64,000 nucleotides of DNA, from the NCBI GenBank assembly GCA_964614655.1, contig CAZTPF010000010.1, positions 1 to 64,000 on the forward strand, read 5' to 3'. The notes under the pieces are model-generated. The model worked only from the letters and a program-made list of their open reading frames with translations. It searched no databases and was not told where the DNA came from. Below, piece by piece: positions 15,660 through 24,155 of this stretch. A program made the position numbers and the translations under genes. Each line of letters opens with the position of its first letter. The first letter of the stretch is position 1. The stretch comes from Casp-actino8 sp964614655 (GTDB lineage: Bacteria; Actinomycetota; Acidimicrobiia; Acidimicrobiales; Ilumatobacteraceae).

Positions 15660-17044
15660 CGGGTTCTCCCTTCCTCGCTGCTTCTCGTCGACACGGTACT
15701 CGTGATCGAACCGTCGACGACCTGCGTCACGATGTCGTCACCGTCCTTCACGTCGTTCGCCGAACGGACGACGACCCCGCTGCTCGACCGGGTGACCGAC
15801 CAACCTCGTCGCATCAGTTCACGCGGATCGAGCAGACGACTTCGCGTCTCGAGTTCACCCAGTCGGCGAAGGTGTTCGCCGACCACGGCCGGTCCCCGTC
15901 GGCGGAGACCCTCGGTGTGCCCGGCGAGGATGGTCGCTGCCGCCGTGACCGACCCTCGGGACGACGACACGAGACGAAGCCGTCGTTGCACGAGTCGATC
16001 GTCGGCACGCACGAGTGCGTTCCTGGTGTGACCGGCGATGAGACGAGTGAGCTCGGTCAGCGCGGTCGTGGTGTCGTCGAGACGATCGGACGACAAACGC
16101 GCGATCTCACGCCACGACTCCTCGGCAGCGCTCACGAATTCTTGCACTCGCTCCACGAGTCCGGCTGCGCAAGCGGTCGGGGTCTTGAACCGACGGTGGG
16201 CGACTTCGTCGGCCACGCTGTTGTCGATCTCGTGGCCGATTCCCGTCACGACCGGAACGGGCGAGCGCGCGATGGCGAGTGCGATCGCCTCGGCGTCGAA
16301 CGTGGCCAACTCGGCTCGGCTGCCACCCCCGCGAATCACGGCGATGACGTCGACGTCCGAACGTCGACTCAGGGCTTCGATCGCTCGACTCACCTGCGAC
16401 ACGGCACTGTCACCTTGCACCGTGACGTCGGCGAGTCGCAGCACGAAGCCAAGTTCACTTCGTTCGATCTCGTGCGTGAAGTCGGCCCACGCCGCACTGC
16501 TCCCACTGGTCACCACGCCCACACGCAACGGCACCGGACTCCACTCGAGTTCCTTGTTGCGGTCGTAGTCACCCGACTCGCGCAACTTGCGAATCAACTC
16601 GTCACGTTGCATCGCGATGTCACCCAGGGTGAAACGCGGGTCGATACCACGCATGACGAGCGACAACTTGCCGAACGGCGCGTAGAAATCGAGTTCGCCG
16701 TACACGCGAACCTTGAGCCCGTTCTCGAGTGTGACACCACTCTTCATGAGAATCGGTCGGATCTTGTTGAACTCACCACGCCAGAGATTGACGTTCAGCT
16801 GGGCACGCTTTCCGTCCGTCAGCTGTTCGACGAGTGTGAAGTAGGTGTGACCGCCCTTGTTGCTGATACCGGTGATCTCACCCCACACCCAGACGCCCTC
16901 GTCGAAGGATTCCTCCAGGACGTCGTTGATGGTTCCGGCCAACTCCGACACCGAGTAGGTACCGGCTTCGTTCGACTCGTCGCCGTCGTCGTCGAAGAAG
17001 TCGTCGTCGTGTTCGAGATCGTCGTCGAAGTCGTCGACCGACAT
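15656..17044 (-). CDS. xseA: Exodeoxyribonuclease VII large subunit
   Basis: Catalytic subunit of exonuclease VII (462 aa). An OB-fold domain covers YSVSELAGTINDVLEESF to about residue 130. The catalytic region has VGVVTSGSSAAWADF, DVIAVIRGGGSRAELATFD and PVVTGIGHEIDNSVADEVAHRR (about residues 255-280), a long coiled-coil stretch follows, and the end reads RGWSVTRSSSG. The ATG at 17,044 is supported by a position 5 nt from the M14 gene stop. Odd feature: before the OB fold there is an extra acidic tail of about 28 residues, MSVDDFDDDLEHDDDFFDDD and on, mostly Asp and Glu, which is not part of the conserved enzyme. Confidence 0.95.
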   Translation of the reverse strand: MSVDDFDDDLEHDDDFFDDDGDESNEAGTYSVSELAGTINDVLEESFDEGVWVWGEITGISNKGGHTYFTLVEQLTDGKRAQLNVNLWRGEFNKIRPILMKSGVTLENGLKVRVYGELDFYAPFGKLSLVMRGIDPRFTLGDIAMQRDELIRKLRESGDYDRNKELEWSPVPLRVGVVTSGSSAAWADFTHEIERSELGFVLRLADVTVQGDSAVSQVSRAIEALSRRSDVDVIAVIRGGGSRAELATFDAEAIALAIARSPVPVVTGIGHEIDNSVADEVAHRRFKTPTACAAGLVERVQEFVSAAEESWREIARLSSDRLDDTTTALTELTRLIAGHTRNALVRADDRLVQRRLRLVSSSRGSVTAAATILAGHTEGLRRRGPAVVGEHLRRLGELETRSRLLDPRELMRRGWSVTRSSSGVVVRSANDVKDGDDIVTQVVDGSITSTVSTRSSEEGRTR

Positions 17045-17049
17045 GGCGA

Positions 17050-18744
17050 TCAGGCCTCCAACACCGCGCGAGCACTGGTGCGTCCGGCCCGCTCGTGGCG
17101 AACCTCGACCTCGACCTCCGAGCCCGGCGCCGCCGACACGATCCACTCGTGGCGAACCCGATCCGGAGTGCCGTCGGACATGGCCCCGCCGTTCAGACGA
17201 AATGCCGCTCGCCCCTCGAGCTGACCGAGTTTGACGCGCGCCGGTGAGCCGACGACCTCTCCGTTCGACACCCTGATCTCGGCCGACACCGGAAGCACCA
17301 AGGTGTTCTTGCGAGCCAGAGCACTCACGTCGGTCGGGAGCCAACCGGTGTTGGCCACACCGAGAACGACCCGCCACGAATTCGCTCCCAGCGATCGGAC
17401 CGACAGTTCGCCGATCTCGATTCGTGGAGACGCCAAGGCTTGGTGCACGGCGAACTCGGCGTGCGGCGCGACTTCCTTCTTCAACCACGACAGAGGTGGG
17501 TTGGTCCACGTATGGAAGACGTCGCAGCCACCGATCTCGACCGGTCCGAGATCGGGATGATCGAACGCGCGCCACGGCACGTACGAGCCCGGAGCATGGG
17601 TGTCGGTCCAGCGGGCGACGGCGAGCTCTTGTTCGGGAGTCGGACCTTCGTACCAGATGAAGGTGTGCGCCCGTTCTCCGGTGGCGTGATGGATCACGTC
17701 CCAGAACTCGGTGGTCCACGAGAACACACCGAGGTGCTCGTAGGCCCAGTCGTCACCTGCACCACTCATCACGTCGGACTTGTCCCACGTGAAGTCCTCG
17801 TAGACCGAGTGCACCTTGTAGCCCGTCAACTCGGTTCCGCGTTTGCCGAACTCGTTCCACGTCCAGACGTCGACCGGTGGCAACGACGAGTCGGCCTTCG
17901 TGCTCGACGGACGAAGGAGTACTCCACCGAACGTGTGGTAGGCGTTGTAGCCACACACGTTGGTCCGTGCTCGCACGGCGCGAACGAGCGCGTCGATCTC
18001 GGGTTCCGACATCGGATGGTCGCCCGAACCGGTGACGGTGGTCGACCAGCCGGCCGGAAAATTGCGGTTGAGATCGAGACCCGAGGGATCACGGGGGGTG
18101 GGAATCGTGAAACCGTCGTAATCGACCACGCGACCCTCGGTGAGCAATCGATACCGCGGACGATCGGTGAGCCCGTCGAGCGGAACCGGAATCATCACCC
18201 GCGGGTCGTCGGGGTGTTCGACCCAGGCACCGTCCGGATCGGCGACGCGCATCGTGAGGATGCGACCGTCACCATCCACGTCTTCGGCGTGGAGTCCGGG
18301 CCACCGGTGTCCGTCCGTCCAGGGCCACGAGCGAACGCTCGAACGATGGAACTGCGGACGATCGGCCAAGGCGGCTTCCACGCCGTCGGGGTTGACACGC
18401 GGCGCGACATAGAAAGTTCGTGTGCGAAGTGCTTCGGTCACCATGGGGTCGCCGGCTTCGGCGCCACTCACGAGATGGTGGATCAAATACAACGCCGCCA
18501 CACCGCCGGTCACCTCGACCGCGTGAATGTTGGCGTCGACCCAATGGGCTGGCTTGGAATCGTGCGGGCCCGTCGACGAATCGGTGATCGCCACCACCCA
18601 GAGCTTGCGACCCTCGTAGGAATGACCGTAGGACTCGAGGGTGACGAGATCGGGACGTCGGGCCGCCACGTGATCGAGCCAGCCGACCATGTCGTCGTAA
18701 CGGAGGAAACGATCGAAGTCGTAGGTCACCGGATCGAAGGACAT
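17050..18744 (-). CDS. M14-family zinc carboxypeptidase
   Basis: A 564-aa metallocarboxypeptidase. The zinc site is visible as ANIHAVEVTGG (HxxE, about residues 73-76) and the third ligand in NAYHTFGGVLLRP. LDLNRNFPAGW supplies the substrate-binding Arg, and SWTTEFWDVIH the catalytic Glu. A C-terminal beta domain of about 120 residues follows. I see no signal peptide, so it may act in the cytoplasm or leave by a non-classical route. A TAGGGT box lies 13 to 8 nt before the ATG. It heads the unit M14 - xseA - xseB. The substrate (peptide or murein peptide) is unknown. Confidence 0.88.
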   Translation of the reverse strand: MSFDPVTYDFDRFLRYDDMVGWLDHVAARRPDLVTLESYGHSYEGRKLWVVAITDSSTGPHDSKPAHWVDANIHAVEVTGGVAALYLIHHLVSGAEAGDPMVTEALRTRTFYVAPRVNPDGVEAALADRPQFHRSSVRSWPWTDGHRWPGLHAEDVDGDGRILTMRVADPDGAWVEHPDDPRVMIPVPLDGLTDRPRYRLLTEGRVVDYDGFTIPTPRDPSGLDLNRNFPAGWSTTVTGSGDHPMSEPEIDALVRAVRARTNVCGYNAYHTFGGVLLRPSSTKADSSLPPVDVWTWNEFGKRGTELTGYKVHSVYEDFTWDKSDVMSGAGDDWAYEHLGVFSWTTEFWDVIHHATGERAHTFIWYEGPTPEQELAVARWTDTHAPGSYVPWRAFDHPDLGPVEIGGCDVFHTWTNPPLSWLKKEVAPHAEFAVHQALASPRIEIGELSVRSLGANSWRVVLGVANTGWLPTDVSALARKNTLVLPVSAEIRVSNGEVVGSPARVKLGQLEGRAAFRLNGGAMSDGTPDRVRHEWIVSAAPGSEVEVEVRHERAGRTSARAVLEA

Positions 18745-18751
18745 CGCCGTG

Positions 18752-18757
18752 ACCCTA
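18752..18757 (-). promoter_or_regulatory. -10 box TAGGGT of the M14-xseA-xseB unit
   Basis: TAGGGT on the minus strand occupies -13 to -8 relative to the ATG at 18,744. Confidence 0.55.
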
Positions 18758-18783
18758 CTCCTGAGCTCTGAACGACTCGGCCG

Positions 18784-19065
18784 TCACGCACATGTACACG
18801 GACACGACGTGCACCGCGGGCAACCCTCGGCGTAACGGGAGACCGCCTCGGACAAGTCGACTCCCATCTGGTTGGCGAGCGACGCCACCCATGCGATCAC
18901 GTCGCCGAACTCGTGGACGCGTTGCTCGTGCGATCCCTTGCGAACCGCCTGCGCCAGTTCGCCCACTTCTTCGGTCAACCAGGCGACGGTCGAGGGAACT
19001 CCCCGTTCACGATCACGCTCACCGAAGGTGCGCTCGACGATCGTCTGGAATTCCGAGAGATCCAC
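18784..19065 (-). CDS. MazG-like nucleotide pyrophosphohydrolase with C-terminal cysteine cluster
   Basis: A 93-aa all-alpha NTP pyrophosphohydrolase-like protein. Metal-binding acidic residues appear in TEEVGELAQAVRK (ExxE, about residues 31-35) and EFGDVIAWVASLANQMG (the ExxD half, about 51-55). The tail, GCPRCTSCPCTCA, holds five cysteines and looks like a zinc knuckle, as seen in several small MazG-type proteins. The start is a GTG 20 nt past the stop of the thioredoxin-like gene; the open frame upstream is that gene in another frame. It is probably translated with the DsbB/thioredoxin-like unit. The natural NTP substrate is unknown. Confidence 0.8.
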   Translation of the reverse strand: MDLSEFQTIVERTFGERDRERGVPSTVAWLTEEVGELAQAVRKGSHEQRVHEFGDVIAWVASLANQMGVDLSEAVSRYAEGCPRCTSCPCTCA

Positions 19066-19085
19066 GCCGTCACCGTAGGCGACGC

Positions 19086-19769
19086 TCAGCCGAGCGTCGA
19101 CGTGACCCAGGCGTCGAGGGCCTCGAGTCCCTTCTCCCCCGACGTACGTCCCTTCACGGTTCCGTCGGCGCCCACCAACACCATGAACGGATAACCGCTC
19201 ACGCCGTAGGCCGCCGCTGCGGCTTGATCGACCGAGTCGGCCACGACCGGCCACGTCCAACCTTTGCTCGCGAGCCAATTGGAGGGTGGATAGTTGGGGC
19301 GATCGGCGCTCACCGCAGTGCTGATACCGACCACCGTCAACCCATCGGGGATCATTCCGCTCGCCTGCCAGTCGAGAAGTACGGGAATTTCGGCGTTGCA
19401 GTGCGGACACCAATGGGCGAGGAAGACGAGCAGCAGGTCACCGTCCTGTCCGGGGGTGACGATGAACGAACTGCCGTCGAAAGATGCCCCCGACAGCGTG
19501 GGGGGCGTCAGCCCGACCGCCGGATCGGCGTTCTCGTCGGCGAGTGGAACGAGAGCAGTTCCGTCGACCACCACCGGTTGGCTCTCGGCGGCTCCTCCTG
19601 GCGTGACCGCCGACGACGGGGTGGTCACCGGGGCGACGTCGTCATCGGACGAACCTCCTCCGGCGACGATCGCCACCACGAGTGCCACCACGATGGCCAC
19701 GACCACGGCACCCACTACGAGTCGGGTGTTGCTCGAGCTCTTCTTCTGATTCTTGGCTGACTTCGTCAT
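19086..19769 (-). CDS. Membrane-anchored thioredoxin-like (TlpA/DsbE-type) protein
   Basis: A 227-aa exported redox protein. A signal anchor lies at residues 16-38 (RLVVGAVVVAIVVALVVAI), then a Ser/Asp/Pro linker and a TlpA-like thioredoxin fold. The active site is FLAHWCPHCNAEIPVL (CPHC, about residue 120, the dipeptide typical of DsbA) and the cis-proline loop is GVSGYPFMVLVG. It lies directly downstream of a DsbB-like gene, so it may be the thiol oxidase or reductase re-oxidised by that protein. GGAG before the ATG is a conventional ribosome-binding site. Confidence 0.88.
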   Translation of the reverse strand: MTKSAKNQKKSSSNTRLVVGAVVVAIVVALVVAIVAGGGSSDDDVAPVTTPSSAVTPGGAAESQPVVVDGTALVPLADENADPAVGLTPPTLSGASFDGSSFIVTPGQDGDLLLVFLAHWCPHCNAEIPVLLDWQASGMIPDGLTVVGISTAVSADRPNYPPSNWLASKGWTWPVVADSVDQAAAAAYGVSGYPFMVLVGADGTVKGRTSGEKGLEALDAWVTSTLG

Positions 19770-19810
19770 CGTGGTCTCCTGGGGGAACGTGCGCTCTCTT
19801 GTCTACCCAC

Positions 19811-20392
19811 TCAGTCGGTGGACGCGGGGGTCGGGTTCCCGCCGTCACGATCGTCGACCGAGGTCGACGGTGCAGGTGTGACGAACAACAAGGCGAGGAT
19901 CACGGCGAATCCTGCCCAGGCCATGAAGGCCAACGTGACGAATCCGAACTCCCGGAACCAGACGTCGGTGCACGAAGGGCCAACCGAGCAGGCTCCGTCG
20001 CCGAGCGCCGGCTTCCATTCGATGAGGTAGTGGTACGAGGACACCCCGAGTCCGGCCACCGCGAGCGGGAGCGCGTACCACTTCACATTTCGATCTCTTC
20101 GCAGGGCGGCGATCAACAAGATGGCAGCGAGCGGATACATGGCGATGCGCTGGAACCAGCACAGACGACACGGCACGTAGTCGGCCACTTCGCTGAAGTA
20201 GAGGCTGCCGACAGTGGCGACCGTGGCGACCAGCCAGGCCAACCAGAGGGACACTCCATTCAGGCCTTCGCCGAATCGACGAGCCAGCGACGAGACCGGA
20301 GCCAAGACACGGGCTCCCACGACCACGAGTACACCCGCCGCGGCAACGATCGCCAGCATCGACGAGAAGAGTTCCATCGACTGGACGTCCAT
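19811..20392 (-). CDS. DsbB-type disulfide bond formation protein
   Basis: A 193-aa integral membrane protein with about four to five helices. The quinone-side cysteine pair is in VPCRLCWFQRIAMYPL (CxxC with the conserved WFQR, about residue 75), and the second, exported pair is in GDGACSVGPSCTDVWF (about residues 132-140). This is the DsbB/BdbC arrangement that re-oxidises a thioredoxin-like partner, here probably the CPHC protein encoded immediately downstream. The gene is divergent from the rhodanese-permease gene. Confidence 0.88.
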   Translation of the reverse strand: MDVQSMELFSSMLAIVAAAGVLVVVGARVLAPVSSLARRFGEGLNGVSLWLAWLVATVATVGSLYFSEVADYVPCRLCWFQRIAMYPLAAILLIAALRRDRNVKWYALPLAVAGLGVSSYHYLIEWKPALGDGACSVGPSCTDVWFREFGFVTLAFMAWAGFAVILALLFVTPAPSTSVDDRDGGNPTPASTD

Positions 20393-20423
20393 CGATTCCA
20401 GTATGCCGTCGCCCGGTGCGAAG

Positions 20424-22985
20424 ATGGGTCCCTTGGGCGAGTACGACGAGGTGACGATCCCACCGTTCGTGTCGATCGACGACGTCGATCGACTGCTCGC
20501 CGAACCATCGATACATGTCGTCGTCGCCGACGTTCGCTGGTATCTCGACGGCCGTGACGCTCGTTCGCTGTATCGAGACGGTCACGTACCCGACGCCGTC
20601 TTCGTCGACGTCGACACCGATCTGTCGGCACACGCTCTCACCACGTCTGGCTCACCGACCGACGGACGACATCCGTTCCCGTCCCCCGAAGCGTTCGCCG
20701 ATGCGATGGGACGACTCGGAATCGGTGACGACACCTGGGTCGTCGCCTACGACGACACCGGTGGAATGACGGCCGGTCGACTCGTCGTGATGTTGCGCAT
20801 GCTTGGTCGGCAGGCCGCGCTTCTCGACGGCGGACTGTCGGCCTGGATCGAGAAGCACGGCGATCGATGGGAGACCGGTGACGTGACCCCGGCTCGAGCG
20901 TCCTTCACGCCCGTCCCCTGGCCGAGCGAGCGTCTCGCGTCCATCGCCGACGTCGACCAGTTCGTGTCGCGCTCCGACACCGACCGCATCGTGATGCTCG
21001 ACGCGCGAGCGGCGGCTCGCTTTCGGGGCGACATCGTGGCCGTCGATCCCCGACCCGGGCACGTGCCAGGTGCCTACAACTCACCGTGGGAGTCACTTCT
21101 GCAAGACGGTCACCTGCGCGCCAAGGACGATCTCGTCGACCACTACCGCAAACTGTGCGTCGACCTCGCCGACGACGTGATCGCCTCGTGCGGTTCGGGA
21201 GTGTCGGCCTGCCTCAACGTGCTCGCAATGGAACACGCCGGGTTCGCGACGCCGCGACTCTTCGTCGCCTCATGGTCGGGATGGTCGTCCGATCCCGATC
21301 GAGCGACCGAACTCGGCGATTCACCACCCGATCGTCGTCGCTTCGTCATGGCGGAGCGACGTCGCGCGGCACAAAACGCATCGCTCGGAATCTCGGCCTT
21401 ACGCGACCTGAGACGTACTCGACGCGGTAAACGGCTCGCACAACTCGAATGGTTCGAGGCGTTGTATCGGGTCTACCTCGCCGCCTTTGTCTTCGGTGGC
21501 TCGTTCCTCTTCGTCTCTGGTCTGGTGACCGACGGCGAGTTCGCACGCGACACCACTGCTCGCATCGTGGCCGAGGGTCCCGGATGGCTCGGCGTCCTGG
21601 CCACGATCGTGTTCGCCCTCGGTCTTCGGTCGGGAAGTCTCGGCGGTCCCATCGCACTCGAAGAAGCCGACATCCGCCACGTACTCGGTGCACCGATCGA
21701 TCGACGTCGCGTTCTGCTCGCCCCCGCACTCCAACGTGCACGAACCGTCACCTTCGCCGGTGGTCTCGCCGGTGCGGCGGCCGGGCAACTCTCTGGCCGG
21801 CGTCTTCCGGGAACCGAGCTCACCTGGGCCATGGCCGGTGCCGCCTTCGGCGCAACGATCGGCCTGGTCTTCGTGGCCGCGGCACTCGTGGCCCACACCC
21901 TTCGAGCACCCCGCTGGCTCGCCACCGTTCTCGGTTCGCTTCTCGTCGCGTGGCAGACGGTGTCGGCACTACCGGACAACGTGAACCTCGTCGGGCCCGC
22001 CGACGGATTCGGCGGCCTCGCGTTCTGGGAGATCCACGTCGAGTGGATCGACGTCACGGCCCCACTGTTCGGCCTGCTCCTTCTCACGACGGGACTCCTG
22101 CTTCTCGGACGAGTGTCGCTCGAAGCACTCAGCCGACGGGCTGTGCTCGTGTCGCAGATGCGGTTCGCCGTGACGTTGCAGGACCTGCGGACTGTGATGC
22201 TGCTCCGTCGACAGTTGAGTCACGAACGGAGTCGAGCCCGACCCTGGATCGGGCGGCGACGCAACAGCGGGTCGCGCGCCGAATGGCAACGGTCGTGGCA
22301 CGGACTGTTGCGCTTTCCCGGAGCACGCGTCGTACGCATCGTCGTCCTGACGATGATCGTCGGAGCGACTTCGTCACTCGTGTTCGACGGAACGGCTCCT
22401 CTTGCGATCGTGGCCGGCTTCGTCTCGTTCGTCATCGGTCTCGAACTCACCGAACCGCTCGCCCAAGAGATCGACCACGGAGATCTCACCGATCGGTGGC
22501 CGATCGAACGCGGCCAGATCCATCTCGGACTCCTCGCCGCTCCTCTCGCCGCCTCGTTGCCGCTTGCGATCGTGACCGCCGTCGTGCTCGGCCTGATCGG
22601 CGACGACGCATGGACCGTCGCCGTCGTCGTCGGTCTGCCCAGCGTCGTCGCCGGCGTCGCCGGCGCCGCCGTGAGCGTGGTCTCGGGTGCACCCGATCCG
22701 GTCACTTCGGTCGCGCGTGACGCGACACTCCCACCCGAAATCGCCGGCACGGCCAACATCGTGAAGGCGATCTGGCCCATTGCGATCACCATGACCGGGC
22801 AGATTCCGATCGTGGTGGCCGAAACTGCGCGCCAATCGGGATCGGGACCCGAAGCCGCCGCCCTTCGCGGATCGATCTTCACCATGCTCGTCGTCGGACT
22901 CGTCGGTGGTTGGATCCACCGTCGGGACGCCATTCGTGCGTGGGTCGACCGGGCCCGACAAGAGAGTCGAGGAGTACGAACGTGA
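20424..22985 (+). CDS. Tandem rhodanese fused in frame to an ABC-2-type membrane permease
   Basis: One continuous 853-codon frame holds two proteins that are normally separate. Residues 1-about 295 are a tandem thiosulfate sulfurtransferase (SseA-like). VVVADVRWYLDGRDAR and GHVPDAVFVDVDTDLS belong to the first domain; GHVPGAYNSP and the active-site loop IASCGSGVSACLN (Cys 256) to the second. From Met309 (21,348) on, 545 residues contain about a dozen hydrophobic helices and look like an ABC export permease. Its partner ATPase starts by GTGA overlap at the end. There is no stop, ribosome-binding site or -10 box between the halves. It could be a true fusion or two genes joined by a lost stop or sequence error. 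The start among 20,403, 20,424 and 20,451 is uncertain. Confidence 0.75.
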   Translation: MGPLGEYDEVTIPPFVSIDDVDRLLAEPSIHVVVADVRWYLDGRDARSLYRDGHVPDAVFVDVDTDLSAHALTTSGSPTDGRHPFPSPEAFADAMGRLGIGDDTWVVAYDDTGGMTAGRLVVMLRMLGRQAALLDGGLSAWIEKHGDRWETGDVTPARASFTPVPWPSERLASIADVDQFVSRSDTDRIVMLDARAAARFRGDIVAVDPRPGHVPGAYNSPWESLLQDGHLRAKDDLVDHYRKLCVDLADDVIASCGSGVSACLNVLAMEHAGFATPRLFVASWSGWSSDPDRATELGDSPPDRRRFVMAERRRAAQNASLGISALRDLRRTRRGKRLAQLEWFEALYRVYLAAFVFGGSFLFVSGLVTDGEFARDTTARIVAEGPGWLGVLATIVFALGLRSGSLGGPIALEEADIRHVLGAPIDRRRVLLAPALQRARTVTFAGGLAGAAAGQLSGRRLPGTELTWAMAGAAFGATIGLVFVAAALVAHTLRAPRWLATVLGSLLVAWQTVSALPDNVNLVGPADGFGGLAFWEIHVEWIDVTAPLFGLLLLTTGLLLLGRVSLEALSRRAVLVSQMRFAVTLQDLRTVMLLRRQLSHERSRARPWIGRRRNSGSRAEWQRSWHGLLRFPGARVVRIVVLTMIVGATSSLVFDGTAPLAIVAGFVSFVIGLELTEPLAQEIDHGDLTDRWPIERGQIHLGLLAAPLAASLPLAIVTAVVLGLIGDDAWTVAVVVGLPSVVAGVAGAAVSVVSGAPDPVTSVARDATLPPEIAGTANIVKAIWPIAITMTGQIPIVVAETARQSGSGPEAAALRGSIFTMLVVGLVGGWIHRRDAIRAWVDRARQESRGVRT

Positions 22986-23668
22986 GCACCATCGCACTGA
23001 CGGCAACCGAACTCACCAAGGACTACGGCGACGGACCGGCTCTGAACGCAGTGTCGCTGACCATCGAGGCTGGAGAACGCGTCGCTCTCGTCGGACACAA
23101 CGGTTCCGGCAAGACGACTCTCATGCGTATGACCGCCGGTCTTCTCGACGCCACATCCGGTCGACTCGAGATCTTCGGATGTCGACCTACCGACGTCGAC
23201 GCTCGACGTCGTCTCGGTTACCTGTCAGACACTCCGGTCTTCTACGACGATCTGTCGGTGTGGGAGCACCTCGAATACACGGCTCGTCTCCACGATGTGG
23301 CCGAATGGGTCGATCGGGCCACCCAACTCCTCGTCGATCTCGGCCTCGACACTCGGGCCGACGACCTTCCCAGTCGTTTCAGTCGCGGCCTGAAGCAGAA
23401 GGCGGCCATCGCCATGGCGTTCGTCCGACCATTCGATCTGCTCGTGGTCGACGAACCGTTCGTCGGACTCGACACCACGGGCAAGGCCGCTCTTCTCTCG
23501 CTCTTCGACGACGCATCGCGACGAGGCGCGACTCTCGTCGTCGCGACCCACGAACCCTCGTTTCTCGATCGAGTCGACCGCGTCGTCATCCTGCGCAACG
23601 GTGACATCGCGCACGACGGTTCCCCGACGGACGAGTTCGTCAGGTCGTGGATACACTCGCCGTCATGA
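22982..23668 (+). CDS. ABC transporter ATP-binding protein
   Basis: A 228-aa ATPase subunit, partner of the preceding permease domain. Walker A is LVGHNGSGKTTLMRM (about residues 36-44), and Walker B is LLVVDEPFVGLDTTG with the D-loop. The signature is degenerate (FSRGLKQKAA instead of LSGGQ), as in several ABC-2/heme-exporter-like ATPases, and the switch histidine is in VVATHEPSFLDRVD. The GTG overlaps the permease stop as GTGA, and its own stop overlaps the next start as ATGA, so three genes are coupled. The cargo is unknown. Confidence 0.92.
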   Translation: MSTIALTATELTKDYGDGPALNAVSLTIEAGERVALVGHNGSGKTTLMRMTAGLLDATSGRLEIFGCRPTDVDARRRLGYLSDTPVFYDDLSVWEHLEYTARLHDVAEWVDRATQLLVDLGLDTRADDLPSRFSRGLKQKAAIAMAFVRPFDLLVVDEPFVGLDTTGKAALLSLFDDASRRGATLVVATHEPSFLDRVDRVVILRNGDIAHDGSPTDEFVRSWIHSPS

Positions 23669-24123
23669 CAGAGTTCGTCTCGATCAAGGTGTCGGCATTC
23701 GATCACGACGCTCTTGCCACGCACCTCACGGCCAAGTCGGCCGAAGGCTGGGCCGTCGTCGGCATCGTGTCGGTGAACTCCGACATCGTCGCCTACCTCT
23801 CGCGGGAGACGAGTGCACGTCCGACCGCCGCAACTAGTGACTTGTCGGTCGGATCCACCGAGCCCGCCGGCTGGGGCGCCGCATCGACTCGCGACGTCGC
23901 AACTTCGGCTCCCACTCAAATGGTCTCCACGACTCCTGCGTCCGACACACCGTCGACCGGAGCTCAAGCGACCACTGCGTCCGCTTCGGGAACACCGACG
24001 GTTCCGGCCGACTGGTACAAGGATCCATCAGGTCGCTACGAGTATCGCTATTGGGACGGCCAGAAGTGGACCGAGCACGTGTCGCGCGGCGGCACCGTGC
24101 ACAAGGACCCTCCCACGCCCTGA
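23665..24123 (+). CDS. DUF2510-domain protein
   Basis: A 152-aa protein without a transmembrane helix. Residues 1-50 form a small folded region of unknown type (EFVSIKVSAFDHDALATHL), followed by a long Ser/Thr/Ala/Pro-rich linker. A C-terminal DUF2510 motif, PADWYKDPSGRYEYRYWDG plus QKWTEHV (about residues 117-143), is an actinobacterial tryptophan/tyrosine-rich repeat of unknown role usually found on membrane-associated proteins. It starts by ATGA overlap with the ABC ATPase, so it is probably a soluble accessory of that transporter. Confidence 0.8.
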   Translation: MTEFVSIKVSAFDHDALATHLTAKSAEGWAVVGIVSVNSDIVAYLSRETSARPTAATSDLSVGSTEPAGWGAASTRDVATSAPTQMVSTTPASDTPSTGAQATTASASGTPTVPADWYKDPSGRYEYRYWDGQKWTEHVSRGGTVHKDPPTP

Positions 24124-24143
24124 TGCGTCGACCGGCCGTCCAC

Positions 24144-24149
24144 TAGGTT
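24144..24149 (+). promoter_or_regulatory. -10 box TAGGTT of the namH gene
   Basis: TAGGTT lies exactly 12 to 7 nt before the GTG at 24,156, just past the DUF2510 stop, so namH probably has its own leaderless transcript. Confidence 0.6.
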
Positions 24150-24155
24150 CGATCC

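Noticed and set aside
22610..22690. Runs of GTCGTC/GCCGTC that look like a microsatellite
   Set aside because: They encode alternating Val/Ala/Gly in a membrane helix of the permease and follow the general codon bias; the same texture occurs throughout the window.
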